DNA of 14,569 nt from NCBI GenBank assembly GCA_021838765.1, contig JAKCCY010000064.1, forward strand, positions 1 through 14,569. The letters run 5' to 3'. The notes beneath the pieces were generated by a model. That model had not been told where the DNA came from and did not search any database. It saw nothing but the letters and a program-made list of their open reading frames with translations. The translations under genes and the position numbers were made by a program. Numbering within the stretch: the first letter of the stretch is position 1; every line of letters starts with the position of its first letter. This DNA comes from Nitrospirota bacterium. Lineage in GTDB: Bacteria > Nitrospirota_A > Leptospirillia > Leptospirillales > Leptospirillaceae. This document shows, in pieces, positions 1 through 7,448 of this stretch.

Positions 1-2
1 CC

Positions 3-431
3 CTTGTCCGGTCTCTTTCCGCTGACTTTTCAACGGAGGAAGTTCAGGGAGTTCCCCCACATATCCCCCTGAAACTTCTCCGGCGGGGCGATACCCGCAA
101 CTTCGTCAGGAATCTTTGCTGCCGGCAAGCCATTGCCTCCCAGTCGCTTTTTGCGGTGGCCATGCTTTCCTGCTTCGAAGATTCGTTAAAGGAGGGGCCA
201 TGGTGGTATCGAAGGCTCTTCTGGGAAGCCGGCGTTTTGGGACAGAGCCTCTACCTCGAAGCCGAGGCTGCAGGCGTTCGCGGCACTGGAATCGGCTGTT
301 TCTTCGACGATGAACTTCACTCCTGGCTGGGATTTTCGACACGGGACTTCCAGAGCCTGTACCACTTTACGGTCGGACGTCCGATTTCGGACCCTCGTCT
401 TGAGACTTCTCCGCCTTATCCCTCAGCTTAA
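3..431 (+). CDS. SagB-type nitroreductase-family protein, C-terminal part (5' end outside window)
   Basis: The frame is open from the left edge to TAA at 429-431 and gives 142 visible residues, so the start lies outside the window. The text resembles the C-terminal half of SagB-type/nitroreductase FMN oxidoreductases. It has a CRQAIASQSLFAVAML stretch (family: C-Q-x-I-A-x-x-S-x-F), then WYRRLFWEAGVLGQSLYLEA, then GTGIGCFFDD, and ends near FQSLYHFTVG and DPRLETSPPYP. These proteins use a flavin to reduce or oxidise small molecules or peptides, and the substrate cannot be inferred here. The last bases overlap the 3' end of the convergent small gene by 9 nt. An ATG at 156 lies inside the conserved domain and is not a credible start. 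I am sure of the family and unsure of any specific role. Confidence 0.8.
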   Translation, partial: LVRSLSADFSTEEVQGVPPHIPLKLLRRGDTRNFVRNLCCRQAIASQSLFAVAMLSCFEDSLKEGPWWYRRLFWEAGVLGQSLYLEAEAAGVRGTGIGCFFDDELHSWLGFSTRDFQSLYHFTVGRPISDPRLETSPPYPSA

Positions 432-671
432 GTCGGAATCCGGAGAATTCTGCAGCCTGTCCCAAAGGGCCTTGAAGCGGTCATCAAGCCCCGAAAGCTC
501 TTCGTCTTTGGCGATCAGCTCTCTTGTCCGGGGAAAGGAGATTTGGGGATTCTCCCTGTACCAGGCTTCCATCTCGGACTTCAGAAGCTCGCGTTCTCCA
601 ACGACCCGGACGATGGCTTCCCTCAGAAAAGAAAGCATTGCCCGGTCATCGATCTCCTCGGAGCCATTCAT
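423..671 (-). CDS. Small protein of unknown function, second gene of a coupled pair
   Basis: This is an 82-residue acidic, probably mostly helical protein with no signal peptide or membrane segment. I do not recognise the family. The start ATG (669-671) overlaps the stop of the upstream 128-residue gene as ATGA, which argues strongly that it is translated, by coupling to that gene. Charged heptad-like stretches (around ELLKSEMEAWYRE and AKDEELSGLDDRFKALWDRL) suggest a helical hairpin or short coiled coil. Its stop lies inside the tail of the convergent nitroreductase gene. The pair faces away from mop, so a role near molybdenum metabolism is possible but not shown. Confidence 0.6.
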   Translation of the reverse strand: MNGSEEIDDRAMLSFLREAIVRVVGERELLKSEMEAWYRENPQISFPRTRELIAKDEELSGLDDRFKALWDRLQNSPDSDLS

Positions 672-1054
672 GACCGGACGCCGCTTTCGGGATCGGGCAT
701 AAGCTGGACGTCTGTTTTGACCTCGCCGGCGGAAAGCCAGGCCTCGATGGCCAGAATGATCATTCCGGGGTACTGGCTATGGGGTTTCATGATGTCGAAC
801 TCGGCATACCCGCTTTGATCGTCATGAAAGATGATCTTGCCGCAGTCCATGCCGGAATCGTTTTTCCAGATTCCGACCAGACTGTCTGTACCGCTGAACG
901 GGTCGCGGGAAAGGCTGAAACGGGCACCGTTCCAGTCCGCCACGACCTGTCTGGACGAGGCAACGCCCAGTCGGCCTGCCTTGTCGCGAAGTGCCTGACA
1001 AATCCGTTCTCCCGCGGGGGAGAGTCTTTCGATGACTTTCTCGAGTGGCTCCAT
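668..1054 (-). CDS. Conserved-looking hypothetical protein, first gene of a coupled pair
   Basis: The product is 128 residues. I chose ATG 1054 because GGAGG sits 5 nt upstream of it; the reading frame continues upstream to 1114 but without such a site. The N-terminal third is helical (LEKVIERLSPAGERICQALRDK). The rest looks like a beta-rich domain with WNGARFSLSRDPF, GIWKNDSG and CGKIIFHDDQSGYAEFDI, followed by a hydrophobic helix containing IILAIEAWL. There is no signal peptide and no recognised catalytic motif, and I cannot name the family. It is translationally coupled to the 82-residue gene by an ATGA overlap, so the two probably work together. It is transcribed divergently from mop across about 70 bp. 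Confidence 0.65.
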   Translation of the reverse strand: MEPLEKVIERLSPAGERICQALRDKAGRLGVASSRQVVADWNGARFSLSRDPFSGTDSLVGIWKNDSGMDCGKIIFHDDQSGYAEFDIMKPHSQYPGMIILAIEAWLSAGEVKTDVQLMPDPESGVRS

Positions 1055-1125
1055 AAATCCTCCGTTACGGCATTGTTGGAAACATCCAATTATCCACCTT
1101 TCATTAAAACACAATGGAGACGTTT
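1055..1125. promoter_or_regulatory. Divergent promoter region between the hypothetical pair and mop, with a small palindrome
   Basis: These 71 bp must hold both start signals. Read on minus, GATAAT matches five of six -10 positions, but no good -35 is visible. A perfect 5-bp inverted repeat, TTGGA-AACA-TCCAA (1076-1089), lies roughly in the middle and could be an operator. I do not see a classical ModE box. Individual promoter positions are uncertain. Confidence 0.35.
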
Positions 1126-1332
1126 ATGAAAACATCTATTCGCAATCACTTGTCTGGAAAAATTGTTAAAATCATCAAAGGCACCGCGGCCTCTGAAATA
1201 GAGGTTGAAACGGCGGCCGGCATCATCTCCTCGGTGATCACCACCAGAAGTCTCGAAGACCTGGCTCTCAAGGTGGGTGACTCGGTTCATGCCAGTATCA
1301 AATCGACCGAGGTCGGCATAGAAAAACCTTGA
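1126..1332 (+). CDS. mop: Molbindin, Mop/TOBE-domain molybdate-binding protein
   Basis: This 68-residue cytoplasmic protein is a single Mop (TOBE-type) beta-barrel domain. The pattern is R-N-x-L-x-G-K-I-V-x-I-x-K-G near residues 6-19, then EIEVETAAG, an I-x-S-V-I-T-T-R-S segment, LEDLALKVGD and VHASIKSTEVGI. Length and motifs fit free-standing molbindins, which bind molybdate between subunits of an oligomer and act in Mo storage or homeostasis. I prefer ATG 1126, with GGAG 6 nt upstream, over the in-frame ATG at 1114. A hairpin terminator follows 22 nt after the stop, and modD comes next on the same strand. No modABC transporter is visible in the window. Confidence 0.9.
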   Translation: MKTSIRNHLSGKIVKIIKGTAASEIEVETAAGIISSVITTRSLEDLALKVGDSVHASIKSTEVGIEKP

Positions 1333-1353
1333 CACCTGAAAGATTGGCTGTTG

Positions 1354-1385
1354 ACGGCTGTCCGGACATCCCGGATGGCCGTTTT
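1354..1385 (+). terminator. Intrinsic terminator after mop
   Basis: A 12-bp stem (1354-1365 with 1371-1382, containing two G-T wobbles) closes a 5-nt loop and is followed by TTTT then C. It lies between mop and modD, so modD may be expressed at a lower level by read-through or from its own promoter. The T tract is short. Confidence 0.6.
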
Positions 1386-1447
1386 CAGACCTTGTCCTGA
1401 TTGGAAGAAACCGGATCAAGACTGAGATTTTCCAAACGGAGATCAAA

Positions 1448-2302
1448 ATGCTTTTTCGAAAGTCCCAGATTCAGGAATGGTACGAGGAAGATGTCCCCTA
1501 TGGGGATCTGACCAGCGAAATTCTGGGGATCGGGTCGGAGGAAGCCCGGATCCTTTTCATGGCGCGCGATAAAATGATTGTCGCCGGAACGGAGATTGCC
1601 GGGGAGACGCTCGCCCATGCAGGTGTTTTACCCCAATCGCTTCTTCCTTCGGGGACAATGGTTGGCCCTGATACCCCGATCCTCTCTGCCCGGGGCAGAG
1701 CCGCCGAGGTTCATATGGCCTGGAGAATCTGCCTGAATCTTCTGGAATATTCGAGCGGCATTGCGACCAAGGCTTCCCGGCTTGTTGGGGCAGCGCATCA
1801 GGTCAATCCCCGCGTTTCGGTCAACGGAACCCGGAAACACTTTCCAGGGATCCGGCACCTTGCGACCGAAGCCGCAAAATCCGGCGGCATCCTTCCCCAT
1901 CGTCTTGGGCTTTCGGAGTCTGTTCTGATTTTTGATCATCACCTGATTTTTGTGGGCGGAATCAAATCCCTTGCGGCCAGATTGGGAGAGATCAAAAAAA
2001 GACTTCCAGGCAAAACCATTGTCGTCGAAATGAAAAGCGGTCCAGCCCTCGAAGAAGAGGCCCTTCTTCTTGCTCGTTCCGGAGTTGATGGCATTCAGTT
2101 CGACAAGGTGCAACCGGAAAAACTGATCGGCCTTCCCGAAAGACTTCGTTCGGAAAACCCCAGAATGATTTTCTTTGTGGCCGGGGGAATCGATGAAGAC
2201 AATATCGGCAAATATGCCTCGACGGGCGTCGATTCTATCGTGACCTCTGCCGCTTATCACGCACCGCCATCCGATATCAAAACGCAGATCGTTCCTTTGT
2301 AA
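1448..2302 (+). CDS. modD: ModD, nicotinate-nucleotide pyrophosphorylase-like molybdenum-associated protein
   Basis: This 284-residue protein belongs to the quinolinate phosphoribosyltransferase (NadC) fold. It has the ModD-type signature TRKHFPGIR at 128-136, where NadC has T-R-K-T-x-P-x-x-R, and HRLGLSE at 151-157. The C-terminal barrel carries VVEMKSG (Glu194), GIQFDK (Asp219) and VAGGID (246-247 Gly-Gly). ModD occurs next to molybdate-transport genes in many bacteria, but its substrate is not firmly established. The adjacent mop supports ModD over a true NadC, and no nadA or nadB lies beside it. The start ATG is preceded by GGAG. A strong terminator immediately follows the stop. NadC paralog is the main alternative. 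Confidence 0.85.
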   Translation: MLFRKSQIQEWYEEDVPYGDLTSEILGIGSEEARILFMARDKMIVAGTEIAGETLAHAGVLPQSLLPSGTMVGPDTPILSARGRAAEVHMAWRICLNLLEYSSGIATKASRLVGAAHQVNPRVSVNGTRKHFPGIRHLATEAAKSGGILPHRLGLSESVLIFDHHLIFVGGIKSLAARLGEIKKRLPGKTIVVEMKSGPALEEEALLLARSGVDGIQFDKVQPEKLIGLPERLRSENPRMIFFVAGGIDEDNIGKYASTGVDSIVTSAAYHAPPSDIKTQIVPL

Positions 2303-2321
2303 AAACGTCTGAAGACGTTTT
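2302..2321. terminator. Bidirectional hairpin terminator after modD
   Basis: A perfect 8-bp stem, AAAACGTC-TGAA-GACGTTTT, starts at the last base of the modD stop codon. The A and T runs at its base allow it to work on either strand. Confidence 0.75.
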
Positions 2322-2409
2322 GTCCATGGATCTCCCTCTCTCGTCCATCCATTGGGAGAAAAAAACAGGACCAGCCGTCAATTAAAAAATCCGGATAATC
2401 AATTCGTGG

Positions 2410-2439
2410 TAGACTTTAGACAGGTCCGGAGGATATATT
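2410..2439 (+). promoter_or_regulatory. Candidate sigma-70-type promoter of the nfeD-slipin operon
   Basis: TAGACT (2410-2415, four of six -35 positions) is separated by 18 bp from TATATT (2434-2439, five of six -10 positions). The predicted transcript start is about 30 nt before the nfeD ATG. It rests on pattern match only. Confidence 0.35.
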
Positions 2440-2474
2440 GCGATTCCGCCACATGTCAAAGAGGAATCCGAACG

Positions 2475-3890
2475 ATGCGCCGATGGTGGTTTCCTGTTCT
2501 TTTTCTTTTCTTCTGTCTGATTTTTTCAGGCTACTCAAGTGCTGTCGACCTGCCCAAGCCACCCTCCGGAGTTCACGCCGTTCCTTCCCGGATCTGGGTC
2601 TTCCCCCTGAAAGGGCCGGTTGGTCCCCCGATGGCAAGATATCTTCATCGATGGTTTGAAATGGCCGGGAAGTCTTTGCCAGACCTTGTCATCCTTCAGA
2701 TCGACACCCCGGGCGGCCTGTCCCGCGCCATGCGGTCGATCATCGAAGACATTCTGGCGTCCCGGGTTCCGGTTGTCGGATATGTGGCACCCGGCGGTGC
2801 GCGGGCAGCCAGCGCAGGGACCTATATTCTCTACGCCTGTCCCCTGGCGGCAATGGCAGAAGGAACCAACGTCGGGTCCGCGACGCCCGTCCTGATCGGA
2901 GGATCACTCCCTCTTGTTCCCGCCAGTCCTTCCAAGAACCCCGGCAAATCTAACGTTTCCCATCAAAATGGCGCACCACCTGGGGACACGGAAGAAAGAA
3001 AGATCGAAAACGATGCGGCAGCCTCGATCCGGAGTCTTGCCGAAATGAATGGCAGGAATGCCGGCTGGGCTGAAAAAGCCGTTCGCCAGGCCTCAAACCT
3101 GTCTGCCCGGGAGGCCCTTTCAAGACATGTCATCAACATGATGGCCTCCGATGTTCCCCATCTTCTGAAAAGCCTCGATGGCCAAAAGATAAAGATCCAT
3201 GGACGTGAGGTCACGCTTCACCTTCTTCCCTACCGGGTCAGGACATTTCATCCTGATATCAAGGATCAGCTGCTCTCCTTTTTATCCCGGCCGGATCTTG
3301 CCTACGTTCTTTTTCTTCTCGGCGTCCTGGGGATCGCCTTTGAGTTTTCCCATCCGGGATTTGTTCTTCCAGGTTTTCTGGGCGGACTTGCTCTCCTGCT
3401 CTCGGCGTTTGCCTTCATGGTTCTGCCGGTCAACTGGGTCGGATTCCTGTTGATCGTTCTGGGAATCTCTCTCATGATCGCGGAGGTTTTAATCGGAACC
3501 TTCGGCATTCTCGGGGTTGCCGGCATTGTCTCGTTTTTTCTGGGATCCCTGTTCCTCTATCGCCCGGATTCTGCTCTTTCTCAACCGGACACGCACCCTT
3601 CCCTCTTTCTCATCGTCCTGCTTTCGTCTGTTGTCGCCGGTTTTTTTCTGGGAGTGGTCCGCATGGCGCTAAAATCCCGGTTCAGACCGGAGATTTCGGG
3701 AAAACAGGATTTGATTGGAAAAAAATGCACCTCGCTTGAAGATTTTCAGGAAAAAGGACGCGTCAGGATCAACAGTGAAATCTGGTGGGCCACCTCTCCC
3801 GTTTTGGTAAAAGAGGGAGAGGTGGTTCGCATCGTGGATGTTTCCGGCCTGACACTGAGTGTCCAGCCGATTCTAAAGGAAAAAACATGA
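2475..3890 (+). CDS. nfeD: NfeD long-form membrane serine protease (ClpP-like domain, membrane domain, OB domain)
   Basis: The protein has 471 residues from ATG 2475, preceded by GAGGAA; the frame extends to 2352, but that extension hides the signal peptide. Residues 1-24 are a signal sequence ([18 protein letters not shown]). A ClpP-like domain follows with LQIDTPGG (about 75-82), the serine motif ARAASAG (Ser113) and NVGSATPV. Lys176, just before [14 protein letters not shown], is the likely dyad lysine. A cluster of hydrophobic spans covers about 276-361, and one more lies at 377-399. An OB-fold NfeD C-domain occupies about 412-466. Family members cleave hydrophobic stretches of slipin/stomatin partners at the membrane. 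The slipin gene follows with an ATGA overlap, the classical pairing. The protease topology puts the Ser-Lys domain outside the cytoplasm. Confidence 0.9.
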   Translation: MRRWWFPVLFLFFCLIFSGYSSAVDLPKPPSGVHAVPSRIWVFPLKGPVGPPMARYLHRWFEMAGKSLPDLVILQIDTPGGLSRAMRSIIEDILASRVPVVGYVAPGGARAASAGTYILYACPLAAMAEGTNVGSATPVLIGGSLPLVPASPSKNPGKSNVSHQNGAPPGDTEERKIENDAAASIRSLAEMNGRNAGWAEKAVRQASNLSAREALSRHVINMMASDVPHLLKSLDGQKIKIHGREVTLHLLPYRVRTFHPDIKDQLLSFLSRPDLAYVLFLLGVLGIAFEFSHPGFVLPGFLGGLALLLSAFAFMVLPVNWVGFLLIVLGISLMIAEVLIGTFGILGVAGIVSFFLGSLFLYRPDSALSQPDTHPSLFLIVLLSSVVAGFFLGVVRMALKSRFRPEISGKQDLIGKKCTSLEDFQEKGRVRINSEIWWATSPVLVKEGEVVRIVDVSGLTLSVQPILKEKT

Positions 3891-4672
3891 CCAGTCTGCT
3901 TCCAGCCATTGTTCTTCTGGGTTTTGCCCTTGCCACTCTTTCACGGTCTGTCCGGGTGCTGAGGGAATATGAGCGCGGGGTCGTCTTTGTTCTGGGCCGA
4001 TTCTGGAAGGTCAAGGGTCCGGGACTTGTCCTTCTGTTGCCGATTGTGCAGCAGATGGTCAAGGTTGGCCTTCGGACCGTTGTCATGGATGTTCCAAGCC
4101 AGGATGTCATCTCAAAAGACAATGTCTCGGTCAAGGTCAGCGCCGTCGTCTATTTCCGGGTAATGGACCCGAAGCTGGCCATCATTGCCGTTGAGGACTA
4201 TCTCAATGCGATCAACCAGCTCTCGCAAACCACCCTTCGCTCGGTCCTCGGCCAACACGATCTCGACGAAATGCTCGCATCCCGAAACCAGCTCAACACT
4301 GACATACAGGCCATTCTCGACGAACATACCGATGCATGGGGCATAAAGGTCTCAAATGTGGAAATCAAGAGAGTCGACCTCGATGAAAGCATGATCCGTG
4401 CGATCGCCAGGCAGGCCGAAGCGGAAAGGGAAAGACGGGCCAAAGTGATTTATGCAGACGGGGAGCTTCAGGCCTCCGGAAAGTTTCTGGATGCGGCCAA
4501 GATCCTTTCAGAGACCCCCGAAGCCATGCAGCTTCGCTACCTCCAGACGCTGAGCCAGATCGCAAGCGACAGGACTTCGACCATCGTCTTCCCCTTTCCG
4601 CTTGACATGTTCAGGGAATTCCTGAAAAAACGCGGCCCGGAGGAAGATCTCCCGACGCCTCCGGCCCATTGA
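3887..4672 (+). CDS. Slipin, stomatin-like SPFH/Band 7 membrane protein
   Basis: This 261-residue protein has one N-terminal membrane segment (about residues 2-19) and then an SPFH domain. Motifs include [39 protein letters not shown] and AVVYFRV. A helical stretch rich in Ala, Glu and Arg ([13 protein letters not shown], about 174-186) is typical of stomatin oligomerisation. The C-terminus [10 protein letters not shown] is the kind of hydrophobic site cut by NfeD proteases in studied pairs. The start ATG overlaps the nfeD stop and has AAGGA 7 nt upstream; the frame extends upstream into nfeD, but no ATG there has this support. It probably forms a membrane scaffold and is turned over by NfeD. 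Function beyond membrane quality control is unknown. Confidence 0.9.
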   Translation: MTSLLPAIVLLGFALATLSRSVRVLREYERGVVFVLGRFWKVKGPGLVLLLPIVQQMVKVGLRTVVMDVPSQDVISKDNVSVKVSAVVYFRVMDPKLAIIAVEDYLNAINQLSQTTLRSVLGQHDLDEMLASRNQLNTDIQAILDEHTDAWGIKVSNVEIKRVDLDESMIRAIARQAEAERERRAKVIYADGELQASGKFLDAAKILSETPEAMQLRYLQTLSQIASDRTSTIVFPFPLDMFREFLKKRGPEEDLPTPPAH

Positions 4673-4687
4673 GAGGAGACGTCTTTC

Positions 4688-4715
4688 TTGACAAGAACGC
4701 TTGAGGTGGTAACGT
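4688..4715 (+). promoter_or_regulatory. Possible promoter of the 34-residue membrane protein gene
   Basis: A perfect TTGACA (4688-4693) lies 60 nt before the small gene, but the best -10 at a 16-bp spacing is a poor TAACGT. Either this promoter is weak or activated, or the gene is read from the nfeD-slipin promoter. Confidence 0.25.
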
Positions 4716-4751
4716 TTAACTAACAGCACTTCCAAAAGAAGGAGGCTTGTC

Positions 4752-4856
4752 ATGAGAGACTACATCTGGCTTTTATTGGCGTTTGCCATTATGACCGTTA
4801 CCTTTATCATCATGAAACTCGAGGCGAACAGCCCGAGGAGGCATCTGCACAAATAG
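4752..4856 (+). CDS. 34-residue single-span membrane protein
   Basis: The ORF encodes 34 residues starting MRDYIWLLLAFAIMTVTF, with one hydrophobic span at about 4-21 and then a charged tail ending RRHLHK. The positive tail suggests an inside C-terminus. A textbook AAGGAGG sits 6 nt before the ATG, far better than chance for a random ORF. It lies 79 nt after the slipin stop on the same strand. I do not recognise a family. Because of its position it could be a small partner or regulator of the NfeD-slipin complex, but it could equally serve another membrane complex. Confidence 0.55.
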   Translation: MRDYIWLLLAFAIMTVTFIIMKLEANSPRRHLHK

Positions 4857-5116
4857 CGCGTGGCGGGGACATTCCTCTCCCCCGGCGGCACTTCCTGCTC
4901 TCAGAGACGGGGGCAGGTCTTCGTTTGTGCAAATTCCCCGGCGATTCCCGGGGCTTGCCCTGTCTTCCCGCTCCTTGGGCCTTCATCTCTTTTCTTTCCG
5001 AGTTTTTCTCCGGCGTTTCTTTGACGTCAGGTTTTCCCTTTGTTATTCTGGATCCTGACTATTCTTGCTAACGTCAAACGGTTTGGCCATGTTTCAGTCG
5101 AATTTTTCCGGGGGGA
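4857..5116. other. 260-bp non-coding gap with a possible structured RNA segment
   Basis: No credible ORF is present. A perfect CCCCGG-CGATTC-CCGGGG hairpin (4936-4953) is enclosed by partly complementary flanks: GGGCA near 4910-4914 with TGCCC at 4956-4960, and AGAC with GTCT further out. No T tract follows, so it is not a standard terminator. The right part carries the promoter for the SDR gene. Confidence 0.35.
5021..5049 (+). promoter_or_regulatory. Sigma-70-type promoter of the SDR gene
   Basis: TTGACG (5021-5026, five of six) is followed after exactly 17 bp by TATTCT (5044-5049, four of six). The predicted start is about 60 nt before the coding region. Confidence 0.5.
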
Positions 5117-5119
5117 TTG

Positions 5120-5860
5120 GTGCGAACAAAAACAGCGATCGTAACAGGCGCATCCTCCGGTATCGGAGCAGCAACCGCAAAGGCTCTTTCTGCTGCCGGA
5201 TACCACGTCATTCTGGGGGCCAGAAGGGTCGACCGGGTGGAACGGCTCGCCGGAGAAATCGGCGGGGAAGGCTATGGCCTCGATGTCACCGACCCCGCTT
5301 CAGTCAGGAGTTTTATGGACAGATTGCCTGACAGGATCGACCTTCTGGTCAACAACGCCGGTGGGGCCTTGGGTCTGGACCCGGTTATCTCCGCCGACGA
5401 AGATCGATGGATTGAAATGTTCCAGTCCAATGTCATGGGAACTCTCAGAATGACAAAAGGTGTCTTCCCGCGCCTTGAGCGCTCGGGAGACGGGAGCCAT
5501 ATCGTCAATATCGGGTCGATTGCCGCATGGGAGACCTATCTCGGCGGAGCGGGTTATACCGCCGCAAAGCATGCGGTCCGGGCCCTCACCGAAACATTGA
5601 GGCTTGAGTGGCTCGGGTTGCCGATTCGCGTCACGGAAATTGACCCCGGGCTTGTCGACACGGAATTTTCTGTTGTGCGCTTTTCCGGAGACGAGATACG
5701 GGCCAGAAAGGTCTACGAGGGGATGACTCCCCTTTCCGCCGGGGATGTTGCCGAGGCCGTTGTCTGGGCGGCACTGAGGCCGCCCCATGTGAACATCGAC
5801 CAGATCCTGATCCGGCCGAGAGATCAGGCCCGTGCGGACAAGGTTTCAAGGGTCCCTTAA
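5120..5860 (+). CDS. Short-chain dehydrogenase/reductase, YdfG-like
   Basis: This 246-residue classical SDR has the cofactor motif TGASSGIG at 9-16, NNAG at 78-81, and catalytic Ser133, Tyr146 and Lys150 (YTAAK). The C-terminal part, with the IDPGLVDTEFS, VRFSGD and PPHVNID segments, closely resembles YdfG. YdfG is an NADP-dependent 3-hydroxy acid dehydrogenase that acts on serine and reduces malonic semialdehyde. The ARR after the second strand fits NADP preference. No ATG is available before the cofactor loop. I chose GTG 5120, because a G-rich Shine-Dalgarno at 5110-5115 gives usable spacing; TTG 5117 is the alternative. It has its own promoter and converges on the phosphodiesterase gene with 26 bp between stops. 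The actual substrate is not determined. Confidence 0.85.
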   Translation: MRTKTAIVTGASSGIGAATAKALSAAGYHVILGARRVDRVERLAGEIGGEGYGLDVTDPASVRSFMDRLPDRIDLLVNNAGGALGLDPVISADEDRWIEMFQSNVMGTLRMTKGVFPRLERSGDGSHIVNIGSIAAWETYLGGAGYTAAKHAVRALTETLRLEWLGLPIRVTEIDPGLVDTEFSVVRFSGDEIRARKVYEGMTPLSAGDVAEAVVWAALRPPHVNIDQILIRPRDQARADKVSRVP

Positions 5861-5886
5861 CGCCTCCCCCCGGACCGGTCCTCACC

Positions 5887-7443
5887 TCAGAGGAGGATCC
5901 CCTGACCTCCGTCAGTGGGCTTTTTTCCTGTCACCTGACGGACGAGATCGGAAAGCTTTTCATGAAGACGCTCCGAGATGGCCAGAAGGCGCTGGAACTC
6001 GACCTTTGCAAGCGCGTGATTGCCTTCGGAAAGACGTTTCAGGAGGCGCCTTGCTGAGGCGTGAAGCCTGTCATGGATCGGTTCAACCTCCAGATATTCC
6101 GGGAATTCGGAATATCGCTTTTTCCCCTTCAGGTAATACCATTTTCCAAAACGACAATTTTCGGCCCCTTCTTCCGGTTCCCGGGAGATGCCTTGAGGAG
6201 ATTCGAGAATCTGTCGGATCTCCTCAATCCATCTCCGGTGGTCGATCTGGACATAAAGGAGAGGAAGGTCCTCCCTTGTCCAGATGGTGGAAGCCGCTTT
6301 TTTCCAAAGAGGATCCGGAGACCAGTCCCGAACCCAGTCATGGACGCAGTCCGCCGGCATCGGTCTGCTGATGGCGTATCCCTGAACCTGATGGCAGTTG
6401 ATCTGGGCAAGGATGGTTCCCGTATGAACCGACTCCACACCCTCTGCAATAGACTCCCGCTGGAATGTGTGGGCAAGTGATGTGATCGCCTCCACCAGAA
6501 CCAGATCGTTGATATTTTCATGCATGGTCCGGACAAAACTCTGGTCGATCTTGATGGTGTTCACCGGCAACCGCTGGAGGTATGTCAGGGACGAATGGCC
6601 GGTGCCGAAATCGTCCAGGGTGAATCGGACGCCCAGCCGGATTGCCTCTTCCATGACCGGAATGACTTTTTCCAGATTTTCAAGGGCTGCCGATTCAATG
6701 ATCTCAAGGTGGATGGCTTCTGGCGGAACATCGGGAAAGGTTTCAAGGCAGATTTTGAGATCGTCTATAAAATGGCCGGATTCCAGATGGCGCGGCGAAA
6801 TATTGATGCTGATCCGGAGATCAAGCCCCAAGCTTCTCCACTCACGAATCTGGGAAAGGGCAGATTGCATGACGAAATTGCCGACGGGAATGGCAAGGTG
6901 GGTTTTCTCCACCAGGTCTATGAAGGAGGACGGAAAGAGAATCCCCTCCTCCGGATGTTGCCAGCGAATGAGCGCTTCCATGCCGGTCACCACCCCCCGG
7001 GAAATATCGACCTGAGGCTGGTAGTGCAGGAAAAACTCCCCCCTGTCGAGACCTTCCATGATCCGTTCGATCAGCGGATTGACGGTTGTTTCTTCATCGA
7101 TCTTCGTAAAGCTTGCGATATACCAGCAGATTTCACCTTCATGGTTTCGCACGGCGCTGATCGAGATGCTCTGGAGGTAGCACTCGCCGCTTTTTTTCCG
7201 GTTCCAGATCTTGCCGTTCCAGAACCCTATTTCATGGACTGATTTCCACATGGCATCGTAAAAAAGATGGTCATGCCGGCCGCTTGAAAGGATCCGCGGG
7301 GTTTTTCCGAGCACTTCTTCAGGGGAGTATCCGGTAACGGCGCAGAAGGCGGGGTTGACGCGAACGATACACGCCGCGGCATCGGTAACCATGATGGCTT
7401 CCGATGTATTCTCGATGATTGTTTTGGCAAGAAGGCTATCCAT
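5887..7443 (-). CDS. PAS-EAL-CZB cyclic-di-GMP phosphodiesterase
   Basis: The protein has 518 residues and no membrane segments. A PAS domain (about 5-115) carries NPAFCAVTGYSPEEVLGKTPR and the GFWNGKIWNRKKSGE stretch. The EAL domain (about 122-370) has Glu156 of the EAL motif, Asn214, Glu247, Asp277-Asp278 in DDFGTG, Lys298, Glu334 and Gln354. All catalytic positions are filled, so it should hydrolyse c-di-GMP. No GGDEF domain is present. The C-terminal domain (about 390-500) looks like a CZB zinc-binding domain, with His402, Cys430 in CRFGKWYY, His457 and His461. CZB domains bind zinc through three His and one Cys and control, for example, a diguanylate cyclase in E. coli. Zinc or an oxidant may therefore tune this enzyme. 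The start has almost no Shine-Dalgarno. Confidence 0.9.
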   Translation of the reverse strand: MDSLLAKTIIENTSEAIMVTDAAACIVRVNPAFCAVTGYSPEEVLGKTPRILSSGRHDHLFYDAMWKSVHEIGFWNGKIWNRKKSGECYLQSISISAVRNHEGEICWYIASFTKIDEETTVNPLIERIMEGLDRGEFFLHYQPQVDISRGVVTGMEALIRWQHPEEGILFPSSFIDLVEKTHLAIPVGNFVMQSALSQIREWRSLGLDLRISINISPRHLESGHFIDDLKICLETFPDVPPEAIHLEIIESAALENLEKVIPVMEEAIRLGVRFTLDDFGTGHSSLTYLQRLPVNTIKIDQSFVRTMHENINDLVLVEAITSLAHTFQRESIAEGVESVHTGTILAQINCHQVQGYAISRPMPADCVHDWVRDWSPDPLWKKAASTIWTREDLPLLYVQIDHRRWIEEIRQILESPQGISREPEEGAENCRFGKWYYLKGKKRYSEFPEYLEVEPIHDRLHASARRLLKRLSEGNHALAKVEFQRLLAISERLHEKLSDLVRQVTGKKPTDGGQGILL

Positions 7444-7448
7444 GCCAA

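Noticed and set aside
1628..2260. Minus-strand open frame of 210 codons
   Set aside because: It is antisense to modD and has no recognisable protein features.
5872..5881. GGACCGGTCC palindrome between the convergent SDR and phosphodiesterase genes
   Set aside because: It has no loop and no T tract, so it is not a credible terminator, and at 10 bp it can occur by chance.
6520..7242. Plus-strand open frame of 240 codons
   Set aside because: It is antisense to the EAL/PAS gene, whose motifs are complete. No start signal supports it.
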